A DNA stretch of 64,000 nt. Source: Cyclobacterium jeungdonense (lineage in GTDB: Bacteria; Bacteroidota; Bacteroidia; Cytophagales; Cyclobacteriaceae). The position numbers and the translations under genes are program-made. The notes below the pieces were generated by a model. The model searched no databases. It saw only the letters and a program-made list of their open reading frames with translations, and was not told where the DNA came from. The stretch covers positions 44,563 to 108,562 of the forward strand of contig NZ_WMCD01000015.1 in NCBI RefSeq assembly GCF_010994275.1. Direction: 5' to 3'. Positions 8,245 through 16,731 of this stretch are shown here, one piece after another; position 1 is the first letter of the stretch, and every line of letters starts with the position of its first letter.

Positions 8245-8584
8245 TGGTTAAGTACATTAGAGTAAAACAATAAAATATTGATAAGCACAAAACCTGGTTT
8301 TCCCTATTCGTCAACTAGAAAATGGGAAAGGGTTCCTTTCTTTTTTCCAGTAAGTAGATTTAAGTAGATTAAATAATTAGTCTTAACGAAAGGAGGATAC
8401 TCCCATATTAAAACCAATTAGATTCCTTAAAAGGAACTGGATTGAAAAGCATTTCTTTTCCCAGGTATTTGTCGCTACAGCTTTCAGATACGGGCGTTTT
8501 TTGTGGCGAAACAACCAGAAGCCCCGCAGTCAGGTTAATTAAGTGAAAGACCGGTTGTCCTGAAGAGCTGCGACGAAAGGAAAT
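8245..8584. other. 340-base gap with nested inverted repeats and a post-stop open frame
   Basis: The gap holds a tandem 10-bp duplication (TAAGTAGATT twice, 8351-8370). An imperfect inverted repeat pairs 8471-8487 with 8560-8574, enclosing ACAACC/GGTTGT (8511-8516 and 8553-8558). On the minus strand the frame of the upstream gene stays open for 58 codons after its TAA, down to 8408. I see no further start codon or promoter. Confidence 0.5.
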
Positions 8585-9151
8585 TTATCCCAGGTCAGGT
8601 GCCAGGGGTGCAAAAAATGCATTCCAGGGTGGAGGTGAAGGTATGCAAATTGAAATTTTATCCCATTTATGGGTAAGAAGTTCTTTCCAATGGAATTGAC
8701 TTGAATCTGGAATATAAAAATGTAAGGAAAAAAGCGGGAGAAGGTAGTCCTTAACGGAGGGTTGGCTGATTATCTTATTCTGCTCACTTGAATTTGAGGT
8801 TTCCACCAGGGATAATACCCACTGTTTGGTATTTAATTCTAAAATGATTTTTGCCCGATCGGGTACATAAACCAGTTCGAAAGTGTCATTAATAAATCTT
8901 TTTTTGATAGCCCGATAAGCCTTTCCGTCCAGTTTGAAAGGGATGTTTGCCAGCTGAAAACCTTCTTCTTCGAACGCATAGGGAAGCTTCATGGGGATTT
9001 TCATTATCCGCTTCCCTTCAAAAGATTCCTCAAAGACCCTTTGCTCCCAATCCTTTTCAATTTTATATTGATACGCAGCATAGAAGGCATAGAACCCAAA
9101 ATGGTAGCAGGTAAAACACCCTAAGAGCAGTATAGCGACGAATTGCTTCAT
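8585..9151 (-). CDS. membrane-anchored protein of unknown function
   Basis: The protein (188 aa) has one N-terminal hydrophobic segment (residues 3-28, rich in F and Y, with GCFTCYHFGFYAFYAAY). The rest is a soluble, strand-rich domain, presumably outside the cytoplasm. It ends in a proline-rich stretch (IPSPPPWNAFFAPLAPDLG). I recognise the pattern of a Bacteroidota-restricted hypothetical family with a short anchor and a PPP tail, but not a function. No partner is obvious; the next gene upstream on the same strand is the DUF4834 protein. The frame continues open for 58 codons after the stop. Confidence 0.65.
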   Translation of the reverse strand: MKQFVAILLLGCFTCYHFGFYAFYAAYQYKIEKDWEQRVFEESFEGKRIMKIPMKLPYAFEEEGFQLANIPFKLDGKAYRAIKKRFINDTFELVYVPDRAKIILELNTKQWVLSLVETSNSSEQNKIISQPSVKDYLLPLFSLHFYIPDSSQFHWKELLTHKWDKISICIPSPPPWNAFFAPLAPDLG

Positions 9152-9247
9152 TTCTCTCTAAATTTATCAAAAAATAGGGAAATCGGGAACGAAGCAGAAA
9201 TTCTTTTTTGGGGGATAGAATAAATTTAAAAAGTATACGATCTATTA

Positions 9248-9502
9248 TTAATCTTTCACTTCCTCATAATCGATATAATCTCCACCGGAAATGTTTCCAG
9301 ATGAGCCTTTTTTCTGTTCGCCCGGCACGAAATCCACATTGACATTTCCGTCCCTGGGTTTATTTTTTTTTCTAGCCTCTTCCCGTTGGGCAGCCTGAAC
9401 CTGATCGGCAAATTTTTTCAGTTTGCTATTTAGGAAGTAACGAAGCAGACTTGAAAATATCCACCCCAAGGCAATGAAGAATATAATAATCTTTAAAATC
9501 AT
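9248..9502 (-). CDS. DUF4834 family small membrane protein
   Basis: An 84-residue protein with one N-terminal transmembrane helix (MILKIIIFFIALGWIFSSLL). It is followed by a basic linker (about residues 25-50) and an acidic C terminus with the conserved GGDYIDYEEVKD end. This layout matches the DUF4834 family of Bacteroidota, which has no known function. The ATG at 9502 is preferred to an in-frame TTG at 9511. The protein would be anchored in the inner membrane with its tail in the cytoplasm if the basic stretch is inside. Confidence 0.75.
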   Translation of the reverse strand: MILKIIIFFIALGWIFSSLLRYFLNSKLKKFADQVQAAQREEARKKNKPRDGNVNVDFVPGEQKKGSSGNISGGDYIDYEEVKD

Positions 9503-9643
9503 GGTAACCAATTTTGAAAATCCAGTGATTGAAGTGGGGATGATAAGTCAACCCTTTAATCTCCTAACGGAAATTTTCATTTCACCATTCAATATTAAAT
9601 GAAAAATAATAGAAAAACCAATTCGCTTTTCTCCTGGGAGCAA

Positions 9644-9679
9644 TTAAAAATAGCCCGGCCTCCGGGAAAGGAGGCCGGG
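9644..9679 (-). terminator. Rho-independent terminator of carB
   Basis: A perfect 10-bp GC-rich stem (CCCGGCCTCC at 9654-9663, GGAGGCCGGG at 9670-9679) with a 6-base loop is followed on the minus strand by TATTTTTA. It lies 20 bases after the carB stop codon. Confidence 0.9.
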
Positions 9680-9699
9680 GTTAAGAGACTATCCGACAG

Positions 9700-12519
9700 T
9701 TACCTGCTCAGGTAAAGGTTTCTCTCGGCATAGATTTTAAGAAAGTAATCATCCATCAGGTCATCGATAAAATAAATGGCCTCTCCCGTTGATTTCATTT
9801 CAGGCCCCAGCTCCTTATTGACATTTGGGAATTTATGAAATGAAAAGACCGGTTCCTTTATGGCATACCCTTTTTTGAAGGGGGCGAAATTGAAGTCTGT
9901 TACTTTCCTTTCCCCTAACATCACCTTGGTGGCGTAGTTAACGTAGGGTTCCCTATATGCTTTGCAGATAAACGGCACGGTACGGGATGCCCTGGGATTA
10001 GCTTCGATGACGTACACTTTATCGTTTTTAATGGCAAACTGAATATTGATCAGGCCTTTGGTTTCCAGAGCCAAAGCGATTTTTTCGGTAAAGGTTTCAA
10101 TTTGCCGGATCACCAGGTCCCCGAGATTGTAGGGAGGAAGAACGGCGTAAGAGTCGCCGGAATGGATCCCAGCCGGCTCTATATGTTGCATGATACCGAT
10201 GATATACACATTTTCTCCGTCGCAGATAGCGTCAGCTTCGGCCTCAATGGCTCCTTCCAGAAAATGATCGAGCAGGATTTCATTATTAGGAATGTCCCGT
10301 AGCACATTTACTACATGCTGTTCCAGTTCTTTTTCATTGATGACGATCTTCATTCCCTGGCCGCCCAGCACATAAGATGGCCTTACCAATAGGGGGAACC
10401 CTAATGTTTTGCACAGCTCCAGTGCCTCATCGGTACTGTGAATGGTGCCAAACTCGGGATAAGGAACACCGTTTTCTTTCAGTAAAGAGGAAAATTGTCC
10501 ACGGTCTTCCGCCAGGTCTAGCGCTCTGAAACTGGTCCCCAAAATGGGGATATTGTATTTATCCAGCTTTTCGGCCAATTTTAGCGCCGTTTGTCCACCC
10601 AATTGCACAATTACACCAATGGGGTTTTCATGGAGAATGATCTCATAAATATGTTCCCAAAATACCGGCTCAAAGTAAAGCTTATCTGCAATGTCAAAAT
10701 CAGTGGAAACGGTTTCCGGGTTGCAGTTAATCATGATTGTTTCATAACCACATTCCTTCGCTGCCAGCACGCCGTGAACGCAGGAGTAATCGAACTCGAT
10801 TCCCTGACCTACCCGGTTGGGTCCTGATCCCAGGACTACCACCTTCTTCTTATCAGAAACTTCGGATTCGTTTTCTTCACCGAAACTGGAATAGAAATAG
10901 GGGGTTTGAGCTTCAAATTCGGCAGCGCAGGTGTCCACCAATTTGAATACCCGGCGAATGCCCATTTCATCCCTTCTTTTGTTGAAGACCTCACTTTCCA
11001 GGCATCCCAGTAAATGGGCTATTTGCCTGTCAGCATACCCCTTATGCTTCGCTTTTTTCATCAGTTCGGCGTCGATGGTCTGCAGGGTCTCTTTTCCGAT
11101 GGTAATGTCCAAATGCACTAACTCCTCAATTTGCTTCAAAAACCATTTGTCAATTTTCGTCAGATCTTGAATAGTCCGGAAGGAAATCCCAAGTTTAAAG
11201 GCATCGTAGATGTGAAATAGCCTGTTCCAACTGGGGTTGGCCAGGCTGTATAATATTTCATCCTGATTTTTCAGTTCCTTTCCGTCAGCACCAAGCCCGT
11301 TCCTTTTGATTTCCAGTGATTGACAAGCTTTTTGAAGGGCTTCCTGAAAGTTTCGGCCGATTCCCATTACCTCCCCGACGGCTTTCATCGAAAGTCCCAG
11401 TTTTCTGTCCGATCCTTTAAATTTATCAAAATTCCATCGTGGTATTTTTACGATTACGTAGTCAATGGCAGGTTCGAAAAAGGCGGAAGTATTTCCGGTG
11501 ATGGAGTTTTTTAACTCATCCAGATTGTATCCTATGGAAAGTTTGGCTGCTACTTTTGCAATGGGATATCCGGTAGCCTTGGAAGCCAGCGCAGAAGATC
11601 GGGATACCCTGGGATTGATTTCCACACCAATGATGGTTTGGTTATCCGGGCTTACCGCAAATTGTACGTTACATCCACCAGCAAAATTACCGATGCCGTT
11701 CATCATGCGGATGGCCTTGTTTCTCATTTCCTGGTAAACCGTATCCGGCAGCGTCATGGCGGGAGCCACGGTGATGGAATCTCCGGTATGTACTCCCATA
11801 GGGTCAAAGTTCTCAATAGAACAGATTACCACCATGTTGCCAATATTATCACGCAATACCTCCAGTTCGTATTCTTTCCAACCCATAATACTCTGTTCGA
11901 TTAGTACCTCGTGGGTAGGGGAGGCCTGAAGGCCCGCACTAAGCGCTTTCTCAAAACTATCAGGTCCGTCTACAAATCCACCTCCGGTTCCGCCAAGGGT
12001 GTAGGAAGGTCTAATGACCAGGGGAAAACCGATTTCCTGGGCAATTTCTTTTCCCTGAAGAAAAGAAGTAGCCGTCCGCCCAATGCAAACGTCCACATTC
12101 AACTTCTCCATCAATGCCTTGAATTTCTCCCTGTTTTCGGCAGTTTCTATGGCATCTATGTCTACTCCGATCATTTTCGTCCCAAACTTTTGCCAGATTC
12201 CGGCTTTATCACAATCTATGGCAAGATTGAGCGCTGTTTGCCCGCCCATGGTCGGCAATACACAATCAATATCAGGGTGCTCCTTTAAAATTTGAACGAT
12301 GGATTTTTTCTCCAACGGCAACAAATAAACATTGTCTGCTGTCACCGGATCGGTCATTATGGTGGCCGGATTGGAATTGATTAGGGTTACTTTGATTCCT
12401 TCTTCCCGGAGCGAACGCGCCGCCTGGGAGCCGGCATAATCAAATTCGCAGGCCTGACCAATGATGATGGGACCGCTACCGATGATGAGGACATGTTTGA
12501 TGCTACTGTCTTTTGGCAT
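9700..12519 (-). CDS. carB: carbamoyl-phosphate synthase large subunit
   Basis: The enzyme makes carbamoyl phosphate from bicarbonate, ATP and the ammonia supplied by CarA, feeding pyrimidine and arginine synthesis. Two ATP-grasp halves are visible. The first (about residues 1-400) has GSGPIIIGQACEFDYAGSQ and the second (from about 555) has GSGPNRVGQGIEFDYSC; an oligomerisation region lies between. At 939 aa it is roughly 130 residues shorter than the E. coli enzyme (1073 aa). The missing part is the C-terminal MGS-like domain, where UMP and ornithine act in E. coli. From memory this short form is usual in Bacteroidota. carA is not next to it. Confidence 0.96.
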   Translation of the reverse strand: MPKDSSIKHVLIIGSGPIIIGQACEFDYAGSQAARSLREEGIKVTLINSNPATIMTDPVTADNVYLLPLEKKSIVQILKEHPDIDCVLPTMGGQTALNLAIDCDKAGIWQKFGTKMIGVDIDAIETAENREKFKALMEKLNVDVCIGRTATSFLQGKEIAQEIGFPLVIRPSYTLGGTGGGFVDGPDSFEKALSAGLQASPTHEVLIEQSIMGWKEYELEVLRDNIGNMVVICSIENFDPMGVHTGDSITVAPAMTLPDTVYQEMRNKAIRMMNGIGNFAGGCNVQFAVSPDNQTIIGVEINPRVSRSSALASKATGYPIAKVAAKLSIGYNLDELKNSITGNTSAFFEPAIDYVIVKIPRWNFDKFKGSDRKLGLSMKAVGEVMGIGRNFQEALQKACQSLEIKRNGLGADGKELKNQDEILYSLANPSWNRLFHIYDAFKLGISFRTIQDLTKIDKWFLKQIEELVHLDITIGKETLQTIDAELMKKAKHKGYADRQIAHLLGCLESEVFNKRRDEMGIRRVFKLVDTCAAEFEAQTPYFYSSFGEENESEVSDKKKVVVLGSGPNRVGQGIEFDYSCVHGVLAAKECGYETIMINCNPETVSTDFDIADKLYFEPVFWEHIYEIILHENPIGVIVQLGGQTALKLAEKLDKYNIPILGTSFRALDLAEDRGQFSSLLKENGVPYPEFGTIHSTDEALELCKTLGFPLLVRPSYVLGGQGMKIVINEKELEQHVVNVLRDIPNNEILLDHFLEGAIEAEADAICDGENVYIIGIMQHIEPAGIHSGDSYAVLPPYNLGDLVIRQIETFTEKIALALETKGLINIQFAIKNDKVYVIEANPRASRTVPFICKAYREPYVNYATKVMLGERKVTDFNFAPFKKGYAIKEPVFSFHKFPNVNKELGPEMKSTGEAIYFIDDLMDDYFLKIYAERNLYLSR

Positions 12520-12770
12520 GCTTGATGGTTTTTGAAGTACTTTACATTTGGCTAAATTGGTGCAAAATTAAACAAATTTATTAAAGATGCACGGAAAAGC
12601 CGCTATGGTTTCGTTAACTAATGTGGTTTGCTTATTGAAACAGGTTCCCAAAGTGGGCGGAAGTAGTTTTTTAGTGGCCCTAGGAATGCTTCCAACCTGC
12701 GAATTGTTGTGAACTGCTGTGAAATGCGGGGGCTTGTTTGTACATTTATTATCCCAACAACATTTAAAAA

Positions 12771-13379
12771 ATGAGTGAAATCAGCGCATCCCGATTTAAA
12801 AACACCATCAAAGATATTGACGCGGTCAATGCACAGGACCCGAATCAGGAATTGGTAGGTGGTAAATCTTTTGCGAAAGAATTGATTTACGGGATACGCA
12901 TGTCCGAGATGTTAATGGAAACGTATCCTGATGCCGAAGAATGCCTGCGAGTGGCTGCGCGTTGCCAACATATTAGCCGTTGGTCGATTCCCAGAGAAGA
13001 CTTTCCTATGGACCGAAAAGGATACTTGCTTTGGCGAACCAAACTCAAGCAATTCCATGGTAAAATAGCAGGTGAAATCATGCTATCAAACGGATATTCC
13101 CAGGAGGAAATTCGCAGAGTAGACGACTATCTGAATAAAAGAAGGCTGAAAACAGACCCCGGCGTTCAGGCGCTGGAAGATGTGATCTGTCTGGTGTTTC
13201 TGAAATATTATTTTGAAGAGTTTTACCAAAAACACCAGCATGAAGAATCCAAGCTGATAGGAATTATTCAGAAAACCTGGAATAAAATGTCTGAGAAAGG
13301 CCGGCAAAAAGCCCTTACCCTGTCCCATTCCGCTGCCGCCACCAAGGTGCTTTCAAAAGCCCTGGCCGACGAAGCATAA
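12771..13379 (+). CDS. DUF4202 domain protein
   Basis: The 202-residue soluble protein matches the DUF4202 pattern (start SRFKNTIKDIDAVNAQDPNQ). Histidine and aspartate positions are reminiscent of an HD-type fold: ARCQHISRWSIPR and LEDVICLVFL. No signal peptide or membrane segment is present, so it should act in the cytoplasm. The function is not known. It is a single plus-strand gene between minus-strand carB and a Tat-exported protein. Two repeat copies follow its stop codon. Confidence 0.75.
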   Translation: MSEISASRFKNTIKDIDAVNAQDPNQELVGGKSFAKELIYGIRMSEMLMETYPDAEECLRVAARCQHISRWSIPREDFPMDRKGYLLWRTKLKQFHGKIAGEIMLSNGYSQEEIRRVDDYLNKRRLKTDPGVQALEDVICLVFLKYYFEEFYQKHQHEESKLIGIIQKTWNKMSEKGRQKALTLSHSAAATKVLSKALADEA

Positions 13380-13410
13380 AATTGAGCCTGCCTAAAGGAT
13401 GGCAGGGAGG

Positions 13411-13519
13411 TATTACGAGAACGTCACACACCGGGATGAATATCAACCATGCGAGATTCTCCCGAAAAAATTCGGGACAGGCTATGTGGCCTTTGAAAAG
13501 CAAATTATAAACAGATGAA
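13411..13519. repeat. dispersed palindromic repeat, copy B1
   Basis: This copy lacks the left arm but keeps ACGTCACACxxCGGGATGA, the right arm CATGCGAGATTC, the CCCGA/TCGGG hairpin with GACAGGCTAT, and the tail TATAAACAGATGAAA (13506-13520). The tail is shared with the left arm of copy B2, so the two units are head-to-tail. Confidence 0.7.
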
Positions 13520-13612
13520 ATCGAGCATGACGTACCCGTCACACATTGGGATGATTATAAGCCATGCGAGATTCCATCTGACTGCTGAAAAAAAAATATA
13601 AACAGATGAAAC
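13514..13612. repeat. dispersed palindromic repeat, copy B2
   Basis: A complete unit: left arm ATGAAATCGAGCATG, inner hairpin TGACG-tacc-CGTCA, right arm CATGCGAGATTCCAT, and tail TATAAACAGATGAAA (13597-13611). The tail duplicates the 15 bases at 13506-13520. It lacks the CCCGA/TCGGG hairpin of copies A and B1. Confidence 0.75.
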
Positions 13613-13621
13613 AATACCGGA

Positions 13622-14563
13622 TCAAGGCATCATTTGCCGATAAGCAATTACATCTTTTTCTATAGCGGATAAAATTTCTTTTTTACCCATGGTAGGGGAA
13701 GCATCGCCGTGTTCTGCACCTCCCAGATCGTATTCTACATGGAGTATTTTAGGCAGCTTACCCGTAAACCCTTTGTGTTCCAAAAGTAGCTGGAAGTCTA
13801 CTTGTCCTTTACCCAACGGTACATTGACGGGTTGGTCTTTTTTGTTTGTTGGATTACCCCAAACAAAGTCTTTGAGGTCAAAACTTCTGATTTGATCGCT
13901 AATCAGATGAAACACGTTTTCGTAAGACTGGTACCCCTCTACCTGGGAATGCCTCAAGTCAAACTGCACGCCGATGTGATCGGGATTAATACCCTCTAAC
14001 AGGTGGTAAATTTCCCAGACCGACCCCCCGATTCTTTTCCCGGCGTGGTTTTGATAGTGTCCGGTCACACCATGTTTGGCATGAAGTTCTGCTAACTTCC
14101 TCATCTCCCCGTTTAGTCTTTTTAGCTCCTCTATGATATCTTTTGAGGCAAAAGAGAGGTAACCCATCCGGTAGTCTTTTATTCCTTCCCCAGCCAGGAT
14201 TCGGAGAAACTCGTCCATTTGGTCCATTTGCCCTACATTCATGTCTGTAGTGAGAACAGGTCTGCTCAGCCCCAGTCTATCACTTGCTGAGACTATGGCC
14301 GGTAATTTTTTTGATAATTCATCCTTGTCAAAAAACCCGTTTTTTCTTACCGGAAGGTCTATCCCCTCAAATCCCAGGGTCTTCACGGTTTCCGGCACCT
14401 CGCTGAGAGAGAGCCATTGAAGAACTTTGGTGAACAGGTAAAACGGGCCCGGTGCCCTCATGTTGGAAATAGGCAATGAGAAAGCATTGGCATTAATTCC
14501 GGGCAAAATCAAACCAGTGCCTGCGGCTAATAGGATTTTTTTTAGAGAGGATCTTCTTTGCAT
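13622..14563 (-). CDS. Tat-exported sugar phosphate isomerase/epimerase-like TIM-barrel protein
   Basis: The N terminus (MQRRSSLKKILLAAGTGLIL) carries a twin-arginine motif and a hydrophobic stretch, so the folded protein is probably exported by Tat. The remainder (about residues 40-313) has the AP endonuclease 2-type TIM-barrel pattern: TLGFEGIDLP, ELHAKHGVTGHYQNHAG, HIGVQFDLRHSQVEG, RSFDLKDFVWG and ILHVEYDLGG. The E/D/H residues in these motifs would bind a divalent metal. Bacteroidota have many such exported barrels acting on sugars or sugar acids, but the substrate is unknown. It is 313 aa and has no operon partner. Confidence 0.85.
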   Translation of the reverse strand: MQRRSSLKKILLAAGTGLILPGINANAFSLPISNMRAPGPFYLFTKVLQWLSLSEVPETVKTLGFEGIDLPVRKNGFFDKDELSKKLPAIVSASDRLGLSRPVLTTDMNVGQMDQMDEFLRILAGEGIKDYRMGYLSFASKDIIEELKRLNGEMRKLAELHAKHGVTGHYQNHAGKRIGGSVWEIYHLLEGINPDHIGVQFDLRHSQVEGYQSYENVFHLISDQIRSFDLKDFVWGNPTNKKDQPVNVPLGKGQVDFQLLLEHKGFTGKLPKILHVEYDLGGAEHGDASPTMGKKEILSAIEKDVIAYRQMMP

Positions 14564-14611
14564 GATGGGTTATTTGGCTGGAATAAATTTCAAGGTAGGA
14601 TTTTGGGGGAA

Positions 14612-14693
14612 TTACCGCAAGAATTTTTTTGTAAAAAGGCACTGCATACTTGGGTGAGCAAGTATAAATCAAAAAATCTAAAACCTGCGGTAA
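14612..14693. repeat. nested palindrome between two minus-strand genes
   Basis: TTACCGCA (14612-14619) pairs with TGCGGTAA (14686-14693). Centred inside is ATACTTG-ggtgag-CAAGTAT (14646-14665). It may fold in RNA and could serve as the 3' end of the polX operon. There is no classic T-run. Confidence 0.4.
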
Positions 14694-14743
14694 GTTTTTT
14701 GTTGTTCATTCCGGAGACAAAAGTCAGACTGGCCGGATTGCGA

Positions 14744-15031
14744 TCACACTAAAACGAAAAAAAGAAAGGCGACCCCCAATACCAGAACCATTTTTTTTGC
14801 TTTTTCCTTTTGGGTGGCGTCCAGATTTCTCGCCCTCAGGACCAAAACTGCCAGGCTAATTCCTAATAACTGAAGGGCCAACCCAATCCCCGTAAAATAA
14901 CTTCCGTAGGCAGTTCCGGGTAATTGCCAGGCCAGAAGTACCAAGGGCACCATACAAAAAAGAATACCAGCCAGTCCTGCTAAAAAAGAGCGGCTCAAAG
15001 ATTTTTCAGCCTTGTTTGTTGATCCCATCAT
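14744..15031 (-). CDS. small membrane protein, function unknown
   Basis: A 95-residue protein with three hydrophobic segments (about 14-34, 43-63 and 78-95) joined by short charged loops (RARNLDATQKEKAKK). It has no recognisable catalytic motif. Its start overlaps the stop codon of the polX-like gene by four bases (ATGA), which indicates translational coupling and a shared transcript. The basic loop should face the cytoplasm. I cannot assign a family. Confidence 0.65.
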   Translation of the reverse strand: MMGSTNKAEKSLSRSFLAGLAGILFCMVPLVLLAWQLPGTAYGSYFTGIGLALQLLGISLAVLVLRARNLDATQKEKAKKMVLVLGVAFLFFVLV

Positions 15032-16731
15032 AACTTGTTTTTTTTGCGCTCTTGAAAGTATTGGTTCAGATCTTCAGCCGATTTGGTATTAAGGGTCATG
15101 TCTTTGGTTAAGCCACCCTTTCTTCCCACGATTACCCCGTATTTCATGTCATTGATCCCCTCATTTTCATGTGCATCCGGATTAATACTCAGGGTCACTC
15201 CCTGCTCCATCGCGTACCTGACCCAATGCCAATCTAGGTCAAGACGCCAGGGGTTGGCGTTGATCTCGATAACCACCTGATAGTGGGCACAAGCGTCGAT
15301 TACTGCCCGATGATCAATCGGATACCCTTCTCTTCGAAGAAGTAATCTTCCGGTAGGGTGGCCGAGAATGGTGGTGTGAGGATTTTGAATAGCCCTTATC
15401 AATCGCTCCGTTGCCTTTTTGGAGTCCATACTTAGACCGGAATGGATGGAGGCCACGATGTAATCAAAGCTGGCCAGTACTTCTGCTGAATAATCCAGAC
15501 TGCCATCTGTAAGGATGTCACTTTCTATGCCCTTAAAAATACGAAAGGGAGCGAGGGACTCGTTCAGACGGTCTATTTCTTCGTGCTGAATTCGAATCCT
15601 GTCCTCGTCCAGCCCATTGGCATAGAAGGCAGAGCGGCTATGATCGGCTATCCCCAGGTATTCGTATCCAGCCGATTTGCAATATGCTGCCAGGTCCTCC
15701 AGCTTATTCTTACCATCACTGTAGGTCGAATGGTTGTGTAGGGGGCCTTTTAAGTCCTTAAGCGTTAATAATTCGTCCAGGGAATGATCTTGAGCCCATT
15801 CCAGTTCTCCGTTTCCTTCTCGCAAGTCTGCCGGAATGTATGGCATTCCGGCACTGGTGTAGGCTTCTTCTTCCGAAGTAAAGTTTTTCCGGTAAAAATA
15901 TTCCCCCAGCGTACTGGTTCCTTCTACTGGGTGTAACAAGTGGGAGGGACTGGAAGTCAGAAGAAGTTTTTTCCTGATAAATTTATCTTTTTCGGCCAAA
16001 AGCAAGATAACCTGCAGTCCCATTTCTTTCCATTCGCCCTGCCAGCGAAACGGGCTACATAGGCGGTCGTTCCGGTGAAGCTCCTCAATTTTACCGATCT
16101 TTTTGAGGGTGTCTTTTGGGTTATCTGTTCCGATTAAAAAGGTAAGATCGTCAACGATTTCAGCCATTTTACCGTAAGACCCCACAGGAGCTAAAACGTC
16201 ATTCCCCAGCACCTTTTTCAATGTAGTCATTAACAAAGCTCCTTCATCATCAATGTCTGCGAACAGCCATTTACCCTTGTTGGAAGCATTAAATTCCAGT
16301 TTCTGAATAATGCTTTCCTGAGTTTTCTCACCAAATCCCTTGATTTTTGCTACCTGACCTGATTGGCATGCTTCCATCAGTTCGTGGGTTGAGGTGATTT
16401 CTAATTCTTTCCAAAGCGTTTTGATCTTCTTTGGACCCAAGCCCTTTATTTTAAGTAATTCGAGAATTCCCTGCGGTGTTTTTTCCAGTAGGCCTTCAAG
16501 AAAGGGATGCGTCCCGCTTTCCCGGATTTGGATGATGGCTTCGGCAATGCTTTTCCCAATTCCCGGTAATTCCTGCAACTGAGCTGAATCCAGTTTATCC
16601 AAGGATACACCTCCCCTTTCAATGGCGGTGATAGCCGATTGGTACCCCTTGATTTTGAAGGCGTTATCTTCATGCAATTCCATCAACTGCATGGTAAGCT
16701 GCAAGGTTTTTACGATTTCTTTGTTATTCAA
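15028..16731 (-). CDS. PolX-like protein with helix-hairpin-helix, degenerate polymerase and PHP domains
   Basis: The 567-residue protein has the PolX layout. An N-terminal helical 8-kDa-like region with HhH motifs (LPGIGKSIAEAI, IKGLGPKKIKTLW) comes first, then a palm region, then a PHP domain (about 330-550). The PHP metal ligands look intact: HNHSTYSDG, IADHS, KGIESDI, SIHSG, GHPTG and NPDAH. The palm does not: the usual GSxRR and GDID motifs read GSYGKMAEIVDDLTFL, and the third aspartate is missing from LQVILLLA. I infer a nuclease or phosphoesterase that does not polymerise DNA. The start is a TTG; the N-terminal NKEIVKTLQL fits the family and no ATG lies upstream before a stop. Confidence 0.85.
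   Translation of the reverse strand: MNNKEIVKTLQLTMQLMELHEDNAFKIKGYQSAITAIERGGVSLDKLDSAQLQELPGIGKSIAEAIIQIRESGTHPFLEGLLEKTPQGILELLKIKGLGPKKIKTLWKELEITSTHELMEACQSGQVAKIKGFGEKTQESIIQKLEFNASNKGKWLFADIDDEGALLMTTLKKVLGNDVLAPVGSYGKMAEIVDDLTFLIGTDNPKDTLKKIGKIEELHRNDRLCSPFRWQGEWKEMGLQVILLLAEKDKFIRKKLLLTSSPSHLLHPVEGTSTLGEYFYRKNFTSEEEAYTSAGMPYIPADLREGNGELEWAQDHSLDELLTLKDLKGPLHNHSTYSDGKNKLEDLAAYCKSAGYEYLGIADHSRSAFYANGLDEDRIRIQHEEIDRLNESLAPFRIFKGIESDILTDGSLDYSAEVLASFDYIVASIHSGLSMDSKKATERLIRAIQNPHTTILGHPTGRLLLRREGYPIDHRAVIDACAHYQVVIEINANPWRLDLDWHWVRYAMEQGVTLSINPDAHENEGINDMKYGVIVGRKGGLTKDMTLNTKSAEDLNQYFQERKKNKL

Noticed and set aside
13411..13612. CRISPR array
   Set aside because: The repeat has two units only, no spacers of constant length, and no cas genes are present.
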